Part shown: piece by piece, positions 18,546-26,847 of the stretch
How the letters are laid out: each line of letters begins with the position of its first letter
Numbering within the stretch: position 1 is the stretch's first letter
Source: SAR324 cluster bacterium
GTDB taxonomy: Bacteria > SAR324 > NAC60-12
Reading direction: 5' to 3'
Assembly: GCA_022448485.1 (NCBI GenBank)
Contig: JAKUUI010000017.1
Coordinates: forward strand, 1 to 38,541
DNA: 38,541 nucleotides
The notes under the pieces: generated by a model
The model's database searches: none
Seen by the model: only the letters and a program-made list of their open reading frames with translations
What the model was told of the DNA's origin: nothing
Program-made: the position numbers and the translations under genes

Positions 18546-18800
18546 TTGGAACAAGAAAAAACGAGTCGGAAAGAGTGGGTAACCCCGTTAAACTGGAATT
18601 CAGAGAAGTGGGGCGGTGTCTATTTCAGTCACGCCGATTCCAGTACATTGGTTCCCAAACGTATTGCTAAAATGGGTTGGACACTTAATTTGGTAAAACC
18701 TGCGGGAGTTGCCTAGCTGATCGGTTTCTTGGTGGGTATTCCACTTCTGACCACGGCAATTGTTTTTTTGCTAAATAATTTCACGTCTCAGAGAGTTTAA
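18546..18800 (+). pseudogene. Small DUF5808-like membrane protein gene interrupted by an amber codon
   Basis: From a TTG at 18546 (AGG five bases upstream) an open frame of 56 codons reads EWVTPLNW...WGGVYFSHAD, LVPKRIAKMGWTLNLVKP, and stops at TAG, 18714-18716. The pattern W-G-x-YF near the start, then VPKR and GWTLN, matches the DUF5808 motif of short membrane proteins. The same frame continues after the TAG for 27 codons as LIGFLVGIPLLTTAIVFLL, a textbook membrane helix, then a stop at 18798-18800. One amber codon therefore separates the conserved domain from its expected anchor. Point-mutation decay, a sequencing error or readthrough would all explain this. An in-frame TAG at 18537 excludes an earlier start. 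Confidence 0.6.
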
Positions 18801-18805
18801 ATATG

Positions 18806-18956
18806 TTTAACGAAACCGTTATCCTTGATGAGCACGAAAAATATTAAAATTCAACACTTGTTTTTCATTTCTTCGAAAACATGAATCCATTATTTTAGAT
18901 ACTTAAAAGCTTATGAATTCACGCTTTTGTGGGAATGACAACTTTTTAACGAAACC
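18806..18956. repeat. 12-bp direct repeat TTTAACGAAACC upstream of the oxidoreductase operon
   Basis: Identical 12-mers at 18806-18817 and 18945-18956, 139 bp apart, with the second 37 bp before the first start codon. A pair of direct operator half-sites for a regulator is possible. Confidence 0.4.
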
Positions 18957-18992
18957 AAGTATTAACCAAAAACAAAAAGCTACGAAGGAAAT

Positions 18993-19883
18993 ATGTCTGA
19001 AAAAACAGCATTTATTGGACTCGGTGTGATGGGTTATCCCATGGCCGGGTTCTTGGCCAGGGCCGGACACGAAGTTACAGTGTATAATCGTACAACTAAA
19101 AAGGCAGAAAAGTGGGTGGAAGAATATGGTGGAAAACTGTCAATGACACCAGCGGATGCGGCAAAGGACGCGACTTTCGTTTTTGCTTGCGTGGGCAACG
19201 ATGATGACCTGCGTTCGGTTACAATTGGCGATACTGGCGCTTTTTCAGGCATGCGTTCCGGGACTGTGTTTGTTGATCATACGACATCTTCAGCCAAAGT
19301 TGCTCGTGAAGTGGCGGATGCTGCTCATCAGCAGGAATGCACTTTTCTCGATGCACCAGTCTCAGGAGGTCAAGCTGGTGCTGAAAATGGAGTTTTAACA
19401 GTGATGGTTGGAGGTGACGAAGATAGCTACGCACGGGCGGAACCGCTGATCAAGAATTTTGCAAAAAAAGTTAAACTTTTAGGTCCGGTGGGGTATGGAC
19501 AATTGACCAAAATGGTGAACCAAATTTGCATCGCCGGACTAGTTCAGGGTTTGGCAGAGGGAATTCATTTTGCCAAAGTGGTCGGTCTGGATGTGGAATC
19601 CGTGATTGAGACTATTTCCAAAGGAGCAGCCCAATCTTGGCAAATGGAAAATCGTTACAAGACGATGAATGAAGGAAAATTCGATTACGGCTTTGCTGTA
19701 GATTGGATGCGCAAAGATTTGGGGATTGCTCTTGAGGAAGCCCGCGCGAACAAAGCTCATTTGCCGGTTGCGGCTTTGGTAGACCAGTTTTATTCGGAAG
19801 TGCAGGCTCTAGGAGGAAGCCGCTGGGACACCTCAAGTTTGATTGCCAGGCTGGAGGCAATGCAGCAGATAAACAAAAAATAA
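18993..19883 (+). CDS. Beta-hydroxyacid dehydrogenase (3-hydroxyisobutyrate dehydrogenase family)
   Basis: NAD(P)-dependent oxidation of a beta-hydroxyacid or reduction of its semialdehyde. Rossmann motif FIGLGVMGYPMAG at 7-19, then the substrate-binding loop DAPVSGGQAGAENG (Ser124, Gly125, Gly126), the catalytic Lys173 and Asn176 in GYGQLTKMVNQ, and a C-terminal all-helical domain. The length (296 aa) fits. An AAGGA lies before the ATG. First gene of a tight operon with an aldehyde dehydrogenase (14 bp on) and an SDR (1 bp on), which suggests one catabolic route through hydroxyacid, aldehyde and alcohol steps. The family also includes tartronate semialdehyde and succinic semialdehyde reductases, so the substrate is not set. 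Confidence 0.92.
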   Translation: MSEKTAFIGLGVMGYPMAGFLARAGHEVTVYNRTTKKAEKWVEEYGGKLSMTPADAAKDATFVFACVGNDDDLRSVTIGDTGAFSGMRSGTVFVDHTTSSAKVAREVADAAHQQECTFLDAPVSGGQAGAENGVLTVMVGGDEDSYARAEPLIKNFAKKVKLLGPVGYGQLTKMVNQICIAGLVQGLAEGIHFAKVVGLDVESVIETISKGAAQSWQMENRYKTMNEGKFDYGFAVDWMRKDLGIALEEARANKAHLPVAALVDQFYSEVQALGGSRWDTSSLIARLEAMQQINKK

Positions 19884-19897
19884 TTTGAGAAGAGGTT

Positions 19898-21346
19898 ATG
19901 CAAAATTTTGAAGGAAAAATCCTCATCAACGGAGCATGGCAAACTCCGGATTCCGGAGAGACTTTACCTGTGATTGACCCCAGTGACGGTAGCGAATATG
20001 GGCGAATTGCCAGAGGTTCAGCGGTGGATATTGAGCGTGCCGTTCTGTCTGCGCAAAATGCAGTGGACGGCGAATGGGGTAAGTTGATTCCTGTGGAGCG
20101 GGGACGTTTGCTGCAAAAACTGAGTGTGCTGATTTTGCTGCATGAAGACGAACTGACTGAAATGGAAGCGCGCGATGTGGGAAAACCATTGCGTCAGGCA
20201 CGTATGGATGTCAAGGCCTGTGCCCGATATTTTGAATTTTACGGCGGCGCCGCTGACAAAGTACACGGCGAAACCATTCCATATCTGGACGGCTACACAG
20301 TGCTGACATTCAGGGAACCGCATGGAGTTACCGGACACGTCATTCCTTGGAACTATCCGCTCCAAATCATCGGGCGAACAGTTGGCGGAGCCTTGACAAT
20401 GGGCAATGCCTGTGTGCTCAAACCCGGTGAAGAAGCATCACAAACCGCATTGATGGTTGGAGAATTGGCAACTCAAGCAGGATTCCCTCCGGGAGTTTTC
20501 AACATTGTTACTGGACTTGGTGAAGAAGCCGGAGACGTGCTTATCAATCATTCCGGAGTCCATCACCTTTCATTCACCGGATCCACTGAAGTCGGAGCAT
20601 TGGTACAGCAAGCCGCTGCAAAAAATGCAGTTCCAGTCACTTTGGAACTCGGAGGAAAATCTCCTCAAGTCGTATTTTCCGATGCAGATTTGGACAAGGC
20701 TTTGCCTTTTCTGGTTAACGCCAGCATTCAAAATTGCGGACAAACTTGTTCTGCGGCAAGTCGGGTTTTGGTGGAGCAGTCGATTTATGAAAATTTGACA
20801 TTGCGGCTTGCAGAAGAATTTACCCTGCTTCAAGCTGGCCCGGCTTTCAGGGATTTGGATTGCGGTCCGCTCATCAGTCCGGAACAACAAGTACGCTTGG
20901 AAAAATATTTAGAACAAGCAAAAGCGGATGGGTTGAATTTTGCTGCTGAGGGGGAAATTGTGTATGATGCACCTTCCGGAGGGAATTATGTAAAACCAAT
21001 GTTAATCCGGGATGTGCCTCCAGATCATGTGGTGGCTCAGGTAGAATTGTTCGGACCGGTTTTGGCGGTTATGCCTTTTCAAGATGAGGATGAAGCGGTG
21101 GAATTGGCCAACGGAACACCTTTTGGTTTAGTCTCCGGAATCTGGACAAAAGACGGCGCGCGGCAATTCCGTATGGCCAAAAAACTCAAATCCGGACAAG
21201 TCTTCATCAACAATTACGGTGCAGGAGGAGGTGTGGAATTGCCTTTTGGAGGGGTCAAACTCAGCGGTCACGGACGTGAAAAGGGATTTGAAGCACTTTA
21301 CGGATTTTCTGTTACCAAAACTATTGCCATTCAACACGGAAAATAA
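19898..21346 (+). CDS. NAD(P)-dependent aldehyde dehydrogenase
   Basis: Oxidises an aldehyde to the carboxylate. 482 residues with all family landmarks: PWNYP with Asn152 (oxyanion), LKPGEEAS with Lys175 (cofactor), FTGSTEVG at 226-233, general base Glu250 in TLELGGKSP, nucleophile Cys284 in NCGQTCSAASRV, and the late EELFGPV-like segment VELFGPVLAV. The final LPFGGVKLSGHGREKGFEALYGF is that of betaine-aldehyde or gamma-aminobutyraldehyde dehydrogenase-like members, but substrate cannot be read from sequence. AGAGG lies just before the ATG. Two TCCGGA sites sit 7 bp apart near its start (19945 and 19952), in different reading phases. Confidence 0.94.
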   Translation: MQNFEGKILINGAWQTPDSGETLPVIDPSDGSEYGRIARGSAVDIERAVLSAQNAVDGEWGKLIPVERGRLLQKLSVLILLHEDELTEMEARDVGKPLRQARMDVKACARYFEFYGGAADKVHGETIPYLDGYTVLTFREPHGVTGHVIPWNYPLQIIGRTVGGALTMGNACVLKPGEEASQTALMVGELATQAGFPPGVFNIVTGLGEEAGDVLINHSGVHHLSFTGSTEVGALVQQAAAKNAVPVTLELGGKSPQVVFSDADLDKALPFLVNASIQNCGQTCSAASRVLVEQSIYENLTLRLAEEFTLLQAGPAFRDLDCGPLISPEQQVRLEKYLEQAKADGLNFAAEGEIVYDAPSGGNYVKPMLIRDVPPDHVVAQVELFGPVLAVMPFQDEDEAVELANGTPFGLVSGIWTKDGARQFRMAKKLKSGQVFINNYGAGGGVELPFGGVKLSGHGREKGFEALYGFSVTKTIAIQHGK

Positions 21347-21347
21347 G

Positions 21348-22094
21348 ATGCGTCTAAACAACAAAATTTCCCTTGTGACAGGAGCCGGTTCAGGATTCGG
21401 ACGGGGTATCGCTAGTCGTTTTGTCGAAGAAGGTGCAAAGGTCGTTGTTGCTGATATTAATCAGGAAGCTGCGGAAATGGTCGCAGAGGAAATTGGAGAG
21501 AATGCAATTGCTATTGTTGCGGATGTCAGCCAAAACACGGATGTGTCAGCCATGATTCAGCTGACGGTGGAGCAGTATGGTCGTTTGGATATTTTGGTTA
21601 ATAACGCCGGAACCACCCATCGCAATAAACTAATGACGGAAGTCAGCGAGGAAGAATTTGACCATATTTTAGCGGTCAATGTAAAGTCTGTTTTTCTGAC
21701 GGCAAAACATATAGTTCCGTTGATGAAGAAGCAAGGTTCCGGAGTGATTTTGAATGTCGCCTCAACGGCAGGTGTACGTCCACGTCCGGGGCTGGCGTGG
21801 TACAACACTTCCAAAGGTGCAATGATCGCGGCGACTAAAGCCATGGCGATTGAGTTGGCTCCGGAAAAAATTCGTGTCAACGCCATCAATCCTGTGGCTG
21901 GTGAAACTGGAATGCTGCATCTTTTTATGGGAGAAGACACTCCGGAAAAACGGAAGCAATTTGTTTCCAGTATTCCATGGGGGCGTTTAAGTCAACCGGA
22001 AGATATGGCAAATGCTGCGCTTTTTTTGTGTTCTGATGAAGCTGAAATGGTGACAGGAACTTGCATGGAAGTTGATGGTGGACGCTGCATTTGA
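21348..22094 (+). CDS. Short-chain dehydrogenase/reductase (classical SDR)
   Basis: A 248-residue NAD(P)-dependent oxidoreductase. TGAGSGFGRG (11-20) is the cofactor motif, Asp60 follows as in VADV, NNAG lies at 85-88, Asn111 in VNVKS, and the catalytic Ser139, Tyr152 and Lys156 appear in VASTAG and YNTSKGA. The C-terminal VTGTCMEVDGG is typical of FabG-like or glucose-dehydrogenase-like SDRs. An upstream start at 21219 is open in this frame but lies deep inside the aldehyde dehydrogenase; the ATG at 21348, one base after that gene's stop, begins exactly at the expected N-terminus. It closes the three-gene operon and probably acts on a hydroxyl or keto intermediate of the same pathway. Confidence 0.94.
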   Translation: MRLNNKISLVTGAGSGFGRGIASRFVEEGAKVVVADINQEAAEMVAEEIGENAIAIVADVSQNTDVSAMIQLTVEQYGRLDILVNNAGTTHRNKLMTEVSEEEFDHILAVNVKSVFLTAKHIVPLMKKQGSGVILNVASTAGVRPRPGLAWYNTSKGAMIAATKAMAIELAPEKIRVNAINPVAGETGMLHLFMGEDTPEKRKQFVSSIPWGRLSQPEDMANAALFLCSDEAEMVTGTCMEVDGGRCI

Positions 22095-22180
22095 AGAACT
22101 TCTAACGGAAACCCCACTTTTCGTTGACGATATTTATTGTAAAATCGTTTAAAAAATTTTCCTTATCTGGATAAATATAG

Positions 22181-22807
22181 ATGATCAGCACAAAAAAAAT
22201 GACGGTCGTCTGTCTTGATTTTGAAGGAGTTTTGATTCCGGAAATCTGGAAAGGACTTGCGCAGCTTAGTAACATTGAAGAGCTGGAATTGACGACTCGT
22301 GATATTGCCGATTATGACGAATTGATGCGCTACCGTTTGAAAATTTGTGATCAGTTCAATCTGACTCTCAGGGATATTCATAAGGTAGTGAAACAAATGA
22401 AACCGCTGGAAGGTGCATTTGAATTTTTAACTTGGTTGAGACAACGAAATGAAGTGATAATTCTCTCAGATACTTTCCGTGAATTTGTTGAGCCCTTGCT
22501 GCATAAACTGCAATATCCAACCGTGCTTTGTCATTCATTGAAACTGGATGATGATATGCGAATTGTTGATTATTGCCTGCGACAAAAAGACCAAAAACGG
22601 TATGCGGTAAAAGCTTTTAAAGAAATGAATTATTATACAGTTGCGGTAGGTGATTCCTACAATGACATCAGTATGCTGCAAGAGGCAGATCAAGGCGTAT
22701 TCTTCCGCCCCACTAAAAAAATCGTAGCAGAACATCCGGATTTTCCTGTGGCCCATGAATATCCTGCATTACAAATTGCACTGGAACAGATTTCAAATAA
22801 TGCCTAA
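22181..22807 (+). CDS. thrH: Phosphoserine phosphatase / homoserine phosphotransferase (ThrH)
   Basis: A HAD-superfamily enzyme that dephosphorylates phosphoserine and can transfer the phosphate to homoserine. The ThrH-type active site is evident: nucleophile motif LDFEGVLIPEIW (DxEG rather than the usual DxDG), TTRDIADYDELM, MKPLEGAFEFL, ILSDTFREF (motif II) and AVGDSYNDISML (motifs III/IV). Full length at 208 residues. The Met at residue 7 (22199) is an alternative start close to the first conserved strand, and neither has a clear ribosome binding site. It overlaps rlmB by 8 bp, so the pair is probably one transcript. It can serve serine biosynthesis where no serB is present. Confidence 0.93.
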   Translation: MISTKKMTVVCLDFEGVLIPEIWKGLAQLSNIEELELTTRDIADYDELMRYRLKICDQFNLTLRDIHKVVKQMKPLEGAFEFLTWLRQRNEVIILSDTFREFVEPLLHKLQYPTVLCHSLKLDDDMRIVDYCLRQKDQKRYAVKAFKEMNYYTVAVGDSYNDISMLQEADQGVFFRPTKKIVAEHPDFPVAHEYPALQIALEQISNNA

Positions 22808-23570
22808 GAAACAAGATTCAAAGCTCAAAGGTCGAGGCGAACTGCTTTATGGCACCCAGCCTGTCTCTGGAGCTTTACTGCAGAGGAAACGTCTGTTTGA
22901 GCGACTTTATCTAAAAAGGAATGCAGATTCTTCCACACGCTTGAAAGAAATCCGGATGCTTGCCGAAAAAAGTCAAATTCCGGTCAGCGAAGTTTCAGTA
23001 ACTCAATTGACCGAAATGTGTCCAGATACCGTCCATCAGGGTGTTGCACTACGCTGCAGCTTTCTGCCTTTTTCCTCCATCTTAGATCTTCCACAATCGA
23101 CTGAAGGCAGGCATCCAATTATTGTTGTGCTCGATCAAATTGAAGATCCGCATAATCTGGGTGCTATTCTTCGAACCTGTGGATTTTATGACGTCAGTGC
23201 AGTCGTTGTTCCACGAGATCACTCTTCCAGCCTAACTCCAGTTGTTTCCAAAGCTTCTGCAGGAGTTGCAGAGTGGTTCCCTGTTATTTCCGTTACCAAC
23301 CTCGCCAGGTTTCTTCAAGAACGAAAAAATAAAGGTTTCTGGGTGGTTGGTTTGGATGGAGAATCTCCGGACAGCTTGGCTAACCTCACATGTGACCGAC
23401 CGCTAATTATTGTAATGGGGAACGAAGGACGTGGAATTCGTCGTCTCATCCGCAAGCATTGTGACTGGCTGGTGCGCATTCCGGGAAATCCGTTGGTCTC
23501 GTCACTAAATGTGAGCAATGCTGCTGCGGTTACACTATATCATTTACATACCCTGCCCCAAACCTCCTGA
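22800..23570 (+). CDS. rlmB: 23S rRNA 2'-O-methyltransferase, TrmH/RlmB family (SpoU)
   Basis: Transfers methyl from S-adenosylmethionine to a ribose 2'-OH; RlmB modifies G2251 of 23S rRNA (E. coli numbering). From the ATG at 22800 it is 256 residues. The N-terminal substrate-binding domain begins LLYGTQPVSGALL. The knotted catalytic domain has motif 1 DQIEDPHNLGAILRTC, motif 2 IVMGNEGRGIRRL, and motif 3 VRIPGNPLVSSLNVSNAA. A longer frame is open to 22755, but it lies inside thrH and 22800 gives the usual length. rlmB is often linked to unrelated genes. The flagellar cluster follows after 187 bp. Other SpoU targets cannot be excluded. Confidence 0.93.
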   Translation: MPKKQDSKLKGRGELLYGTQPVSGALLQRKRLFERLYLKRNADSSTRLKEIRMLAEKSQIPVSEVSVTQLTEMCPDTVHQGVALRCSFLPFSSILDLPQSTEGRHPIIVVLDQIEDPHNLGAILRTCGFYDVSAVVVPRDHSSSLTPVVSKASAGVAEWFPVISVTNLARFLQERKNKGFWVVGLDGESPDSLANLTCDRPLIIVMGNEGRGIRRLIRKHCDWLVRIPGNPLVSSLNVSNAAAVTLYHLHTLPQTS

Positions 23571-23687
23571 TTAATATCCTTATTCTAATTATCATTGATG
23601 ATTTTGCAGGGATATTGCACTACGAAAAAAACTCTTTTATCGACGGCAAGTGACTGATGGTCCGCAGTCTGGTTGCAAATAATTCCG

Positions 23688-23715
23688 TAAATTGGATCCA
23701 GTTGATTGCAGATAG
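23688..23715 (+). promoter_or_regulatory. Possible sigma-28 flagellar promoter upstream of fliJ
   Basis: TAAA at 23688 and GCAGATAG at 23708 are separated by 16 bases, near the enteric flagellar pattern TAAA-N15-GCCGATAA. Six of eight -10 bases match and spacing is off by one. It lies 43 bp before the fliJ start. Confidence 0.3.
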
Positions 23716-23757
23716 AATATTCACAGCTGAATTTAAACCTCAACTCATGATCGAAAC

Positions 23758-24192
23758 ATGAAGCGTTTTCGTCTGGAAACAGCTTTAAAAGTCCGGGAGC
23801 GACTTGAAAAACTCTACCAGAAAGCACTTGCGGAACAGGTGCAGTTGGAACAGCAGTACCGTGACAGAAAACAATTGATGCAGGATGCTTTAAACAATTA
23901 TAACAATGAATTAGATGAAGCGAAAGCACATGATGTGACAATTAACCAGTTGTTAATGGGGGGGCAGTTTCAGCAAAGAATAGAACAGCAATTGGAACTC
24001 ACGCAAGATCAACTGAACGAGCAACTGGAAGTTGTGGAACTGAAACGTCATGAACTGACCCAAGCAACCCAAAAGAAACGTGTGCTGGAGATTCTTAAGG
24101 AAAAAGAAATTAAAAAATTTAGAGATGAAACGGAACGTTTGGAACGTTTAGAGGCGGATGAAATTGCCCAGAATTATCTAAGGCATTCTTAA
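23758..24192 (+). CDS. fliJ: Flagellar export protein FliJ
   Basis: 144 residues, almost entirely coiled coil, starting KRFRLETALKVRERLEKLY, the conserved FliJ N-terminus. FliJ links the export ATPase FliI to the FlhA gate and helps select substrates; it belongs to the cytoplasmic part of the flagellar export apparatus. Position immediately before MotE-like, fliK, flgD and flgE genes confirms the call. A Shine-Dalgarno is not evident; a possible flagellar promoter lies upstream. fliI and fliH are not in view. Confidence 0.88.
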   Translation: MKRFRLETALKVRERLEKLYQKALAEQVQLEQQYRDRKQLMQDALNNYNNELDEAKAHDVTINQLLMGGQFQQRIEQQLELTQDQLNEQLEVVELKRHELTQATQKKRVLEILKEKEIKKFRDETERLERLEADEIAQNYLRHS

Positions 24193-24262
24193 AATTATAT
24201 AAATTTTGCCTAATCTTAAGCAATTTTCATTCTTATCATTATTGAAAAACTACAGGAATGTC

Positions 24263-24862
24263 ATGAATAAATTATTAAATTTTATTAACGAATTCAAATA
24301 TTTATATTTATTATTTGGATTTGTCATGATGGCAAGGCCCGCTTATAGCATACCAACCACCATCGACGAAATTAAACAATCCGTCGGATCTCTCTGTGCA
24401 GATTATGGACTTGAATTTTGTGCATTAGAACCAGAAGCCGGAAAAAAGGCAAAGAAAGCTCATAAGTTTACAGAGAGCGAAAAGAAGATTTTGACCAGAC
24501 TTGCCGAGCAGCAAGAGCGGTTACGTTTGAGAGCAATGGAGTTGGACCGGAGAGAAGGGCAGCTCAAAACTTTGCAAGAAGATATTCAACGTCAAATTAC
24601 CCGGTTAGAAAAACTCCAACGGGAGATTGAAAGGAATATCAAGAAAAAGAAAACTCAAGATAACAAGCAACTTGAAAAAGCTGTTGCATTATATTCAAAA
24701 ATGGATGCGGTAACCGCAGCGCAGTCAATATCAAAACTTGATCGCACAATTGCTGTGAACATCCTGAAGCAGATGAAAGAAAAACAAGCATCACTAGTGC
24801 TTTCCAGTATGACGGCAGAAGAATCTGCCAGCTTGATTAAAGATATAACCAGAAAAAATTGA
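24263..24862 (+). CDS. MotE-like flagellar chaperone with MgtE-type helical domain
   Basis: From the ATG at 24263 (AGGA five bases upstream) the protein is 199 residues. A TTG 57 bp earlier is open but gives an unneeded polar extension before the signal. Residues 1-30 form a membrane segment or signal peptide (KYLYLLFGFVMMARPAYS). A periplasmic stretch follows with two Cys (about 48 and 57), then a long coiled coil (FTESEKKILTRLAEQQ... to about 135) and a C-terminal MgtE-N-like fold with repeated (A/S)xxxLxxMKEKQASLVLSSMTAEE units. MotE proteins with this layout sit between fliJ and fliK in many proteobacteria and help stator function. Symbol left blank because homologues vary widely. Confidence 0.8.
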   Translation: MNKLLNFINEFKYLYLLFGFVMMARPAYSIPTTIDEIKQSVGSLCADYGLEFCALEPEAGKKAKKAHKFTESEKKILTRLAEQQERLRLRAMELDRREGQLKTLQEDIQRQITRLEKLQREIERNIKKKKTQDNKQLEKAVALYSKMDAVTAAQSISKLDRTIAVNILKQMKEKQASLVLSSMTAEESASLIKDITRKN

Positions 24863-24869
24863 GATTGTA

Positions 24870-26834
24870 ATGATGGAATCAATAGGTCAAAAAGCAGTCC
24901 TTCCGACTACGGATGAGGTAATTGTTGCAGGTGAATTGGATGTGGATTCCGGAGAAACCGGGGAAGAAAGAATGTTTGATGCTGCCTTGGAAGAAATTAT
25001 AGCAGAACATCCTCTCGATGAAAGTTCGCTTGGGGAATTCCTTGAAGAGGACGATTTGAATGCTTCACTGGCTTCAGCCATTTTTACTCAAAATCAAGTT
25101 GACCCGGAAGTTGTCAAAGAAAATTTTGGTGAAATAGATTATGCAGCCATTCCCTCTGAAATTATGAAGGACAATCTTTGGGACGAAGATTCTCTTTCAG
25201 TTCAGTCACAAGTTTTGAAAAAATCAACAACTGTAGCACAAGAAATGATTGAGGTGCTTGATCCCAGAGTTATCACGGAAGAAAGCAATTTTCAGAATCT
25301 ACCAGTTAAGGGTGTGGCCGAAACGGGGCTCCAATCTTTTTTACAGGGGCCTGCTCAGGAAAATCAGGAAACATTGCTGCAGACAGTATTTCATAGGGTA
25401 AAGCCTACGGAAGTTGATTCTGATTTTACAGGAGATGATCTGCAGACTGTCTTACAGAAAAATACTAGCTTGCCTGTTGAGCTAGAAGGAGATGCTGAAT
25501 TTTCAACAGATGATTTACAAACTGTCCTGCAAAAAAATACTGGCCAACCAGTTCACGTCCAGGAAAGAAATTCGGTTGTACAGGATCTTAAACCGATTCA
25601 GGAGAACCAGGAAGGACGTCCTCGAAAGGAACCGCAAACTGTATTCCCTCAAGGATTACAAGAGAATGCGCAAGAGACTGAAAAACCAGTAGAAGAGAAT
25701 TTAGTAAAAATTGAACCTGAAGAAGTACTGCGGACCGAAGAAAAGCTTAAAGCAAAGGAAAGTTTTCAAGTTGTAGACAGAATTAAAATGACCGAAGCCT
25801 TGGCATCCAAAGCAGCAGAAGAAATTGAAGGTGGAGTAAAAATAAAAACTGCTGACGTCTCACAGGCCACAGAGAAGATCAAAGCAGCAGAAGGGATTGA
25901 GAGTGGAGTAAAGGCAAAAGCAGGCTTCCAAATGACTGGTGTTGAGAATTCGAGAGATATTTCTGGAAAGGAAACCATTCTGCCTGTGGAAAATCTTAAA
26001 GCAGCGGCGAGTCAGCAAATTGTAGACAGAATTAAAATGACCGAAGCCTTGGCATCCAAAGCAGCAGAAGAAATTGAAGGTGGAGTAAAAATAAAAACTG
26101 CTGACGTCTCACAGGCCACAGAGAAGATCAAAGCAGCAGAAGGGATTGAAGGTGGAGTAAAAGCAAAAGCAGGCTTCCAAATGACGGGTGTTGAGAATTC
26201 GAGAGATATTTCTGAAAAGGTATCCACACAGCCTTTGAATCAGTTCAGGAAACTGGCATCTAAAGAAACTCAACTTTCCAGCAATGCCAAATCTACCGTA
26301 GACTTGGTATCTCCCCAGGGAATTAATGCTGTTTCAGAGCTTTCCGGCACCTCGATTATCAAACCAGGTGAAGCCGCCAGTACTGTAACCGAAACAGTGC
26401 GTGGCGCCGACCTTCCGTTTGACATGGATCAGGTGGTGAATCGAGTAAGGATATTGCGCGGCAACGGCGTTGAAGAAATGACGCTTCGTTTGCATCCGGA
26501 GGAATTGGGGCACATTACTTTGAAAGTCCGGCAATCCGGCGGGGGTCTCTCGATAGATATGCGTGTTGACAATCCACTGGCAAAACAAATGGTAGAATCC
26601 GGATTTGATTCTCTCCGTAGCAGATTTTTGGATCAGGAATTTTCTTATCAGGATTTAGCTCTAAACGTTGATATTAACGAACGTGATTCCCAATATAGCG
26701 GTGACCGTGAACATTTTGAATTTGAAGAAGAAATGTTTTCTTCAAAGAGAGGGAAAAAAGAAGAAATATCATCATTGGAAGAAACACCACATGTGAGGCA
26801 CAGGACCGATTCTGGCCTCAATCTATACGTCTGA
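24870..26834 (+). CDS. fliK: Flagellar hook-length control protein FliK
   Basis: FliK is the secreted ruler that stops hook growth and switches export specificity. 654 residues: a long, acidic, low-complexity N-terminal part with repeats, then the conserved C-terminal domain at about 525-605 (RVRILRGNGVEEMTLRLHPEELG, ITLKVRQSGGGLSIDMRV, SGFDSLRSRFLDQ). A basic/acidic tail ends at 654. The ruler part carries two nearly identical 66-residue blocks 83 residues apart (DNA repeat 25771-26219) and two shorter LQTVLQKNT units 25 residues apart. Length variation of such repeats would change hook length if the ruler model applies. The start is the first of two consecutive Met codons, 7 bp after the previous stop. 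Confidence 0.9.
   Translation: MMESIGQKAVLPTTDEVIVAGELDVDSGETGEERMFDAALEEIIAEHPLDESSLGEFLEEDDLNASLASAIFTQNQVDPEVVKENFGEIDYAAIPSEIMKDNLWDEDSLSVQSQVLKKSTTVAQEMIEVLDPRVITEESNFQNLPVKGVAETGLQSFLQGPAQENQETLLQTVFHRVKPTEVDSDFTGDDLQTVLQKNTSLPVELEGDAEFSTDDLQTVLQKNTGQPVHVQERNSVVQDLKPIQENQEGRPRKEPQTVFPQGLQENAQETEKPVEENLVKIEPEEVLRTEEKLKAKESFQVVDRIKMTEALASKAAEEIEGGVKIKTADVSQATEKIKAAEGIESGVKAKAGFQMTGVENSRDISGKETILPVENLKAAASQQIVDRIKMTEALASKAAEEIEGGVKIKTADVSQATEKIKAAEGIEGGVKAKAGFQMTGVENSRDISEKVSTQPLNQFRKLASKETQLSSNAKSTVDLVSPQGINAVSELSGTSIIKPGEAASTVTETVRGADLPFDMDQVVNRVRILRGNGVEEMTLRLHPEELGHITLKVRQSGGGLSIDMRVDNPLAKQMVESGFDSLRSRFLDQEFSYQDLALNVDINERDSQYSGDREHFEFEEEMFSSKRGKKEEISSLEETPHVRHRTDSGLNLYV
25434..25541 (+). 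repeat. Short diverged direct repeat in fliK (33 bp, two copies)
   Basis: 25434-25466 and 25509-25541 encode DDLQTVLQKNT twice at a 75-bp period. Third positions differ, so this duplication is older than the 200-bp one downstream. Confidence 0.65.
25771..26219 (+). repeat. Near-identical 200-bp in-frame direct repeat in fliK
   Basis: 25771-25970 and 26020-26219 are about 200 bp each, at a period of 249 bp (83 codons), with only a handful of mismatches. Both encode VDRIKMTEALASKAAEE through GVENSRDIS. The near identity at third positions points to a recent duplication or ongoing gene conversion. Confidence 0.9.
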
Positions 26835-26847
26835 AAAAAGGTAAACT

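Larger units (their letters stand above)
18313..18992. other. Intergenic region with a decayed small gene and a 12-bp direct repeat
   Basis: A 680-bp gap between divergent ispD and the oxidoreductase operon. It holds the broken small gene at 18546-18800. The 12-mer TTTAACGAAACC occurs at 18806-18817 and 18945-18956. The remainder is AT-rich and should include both divergent promoters, though no convincing -35/-10 pair stands out. Confidence 0.55.
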
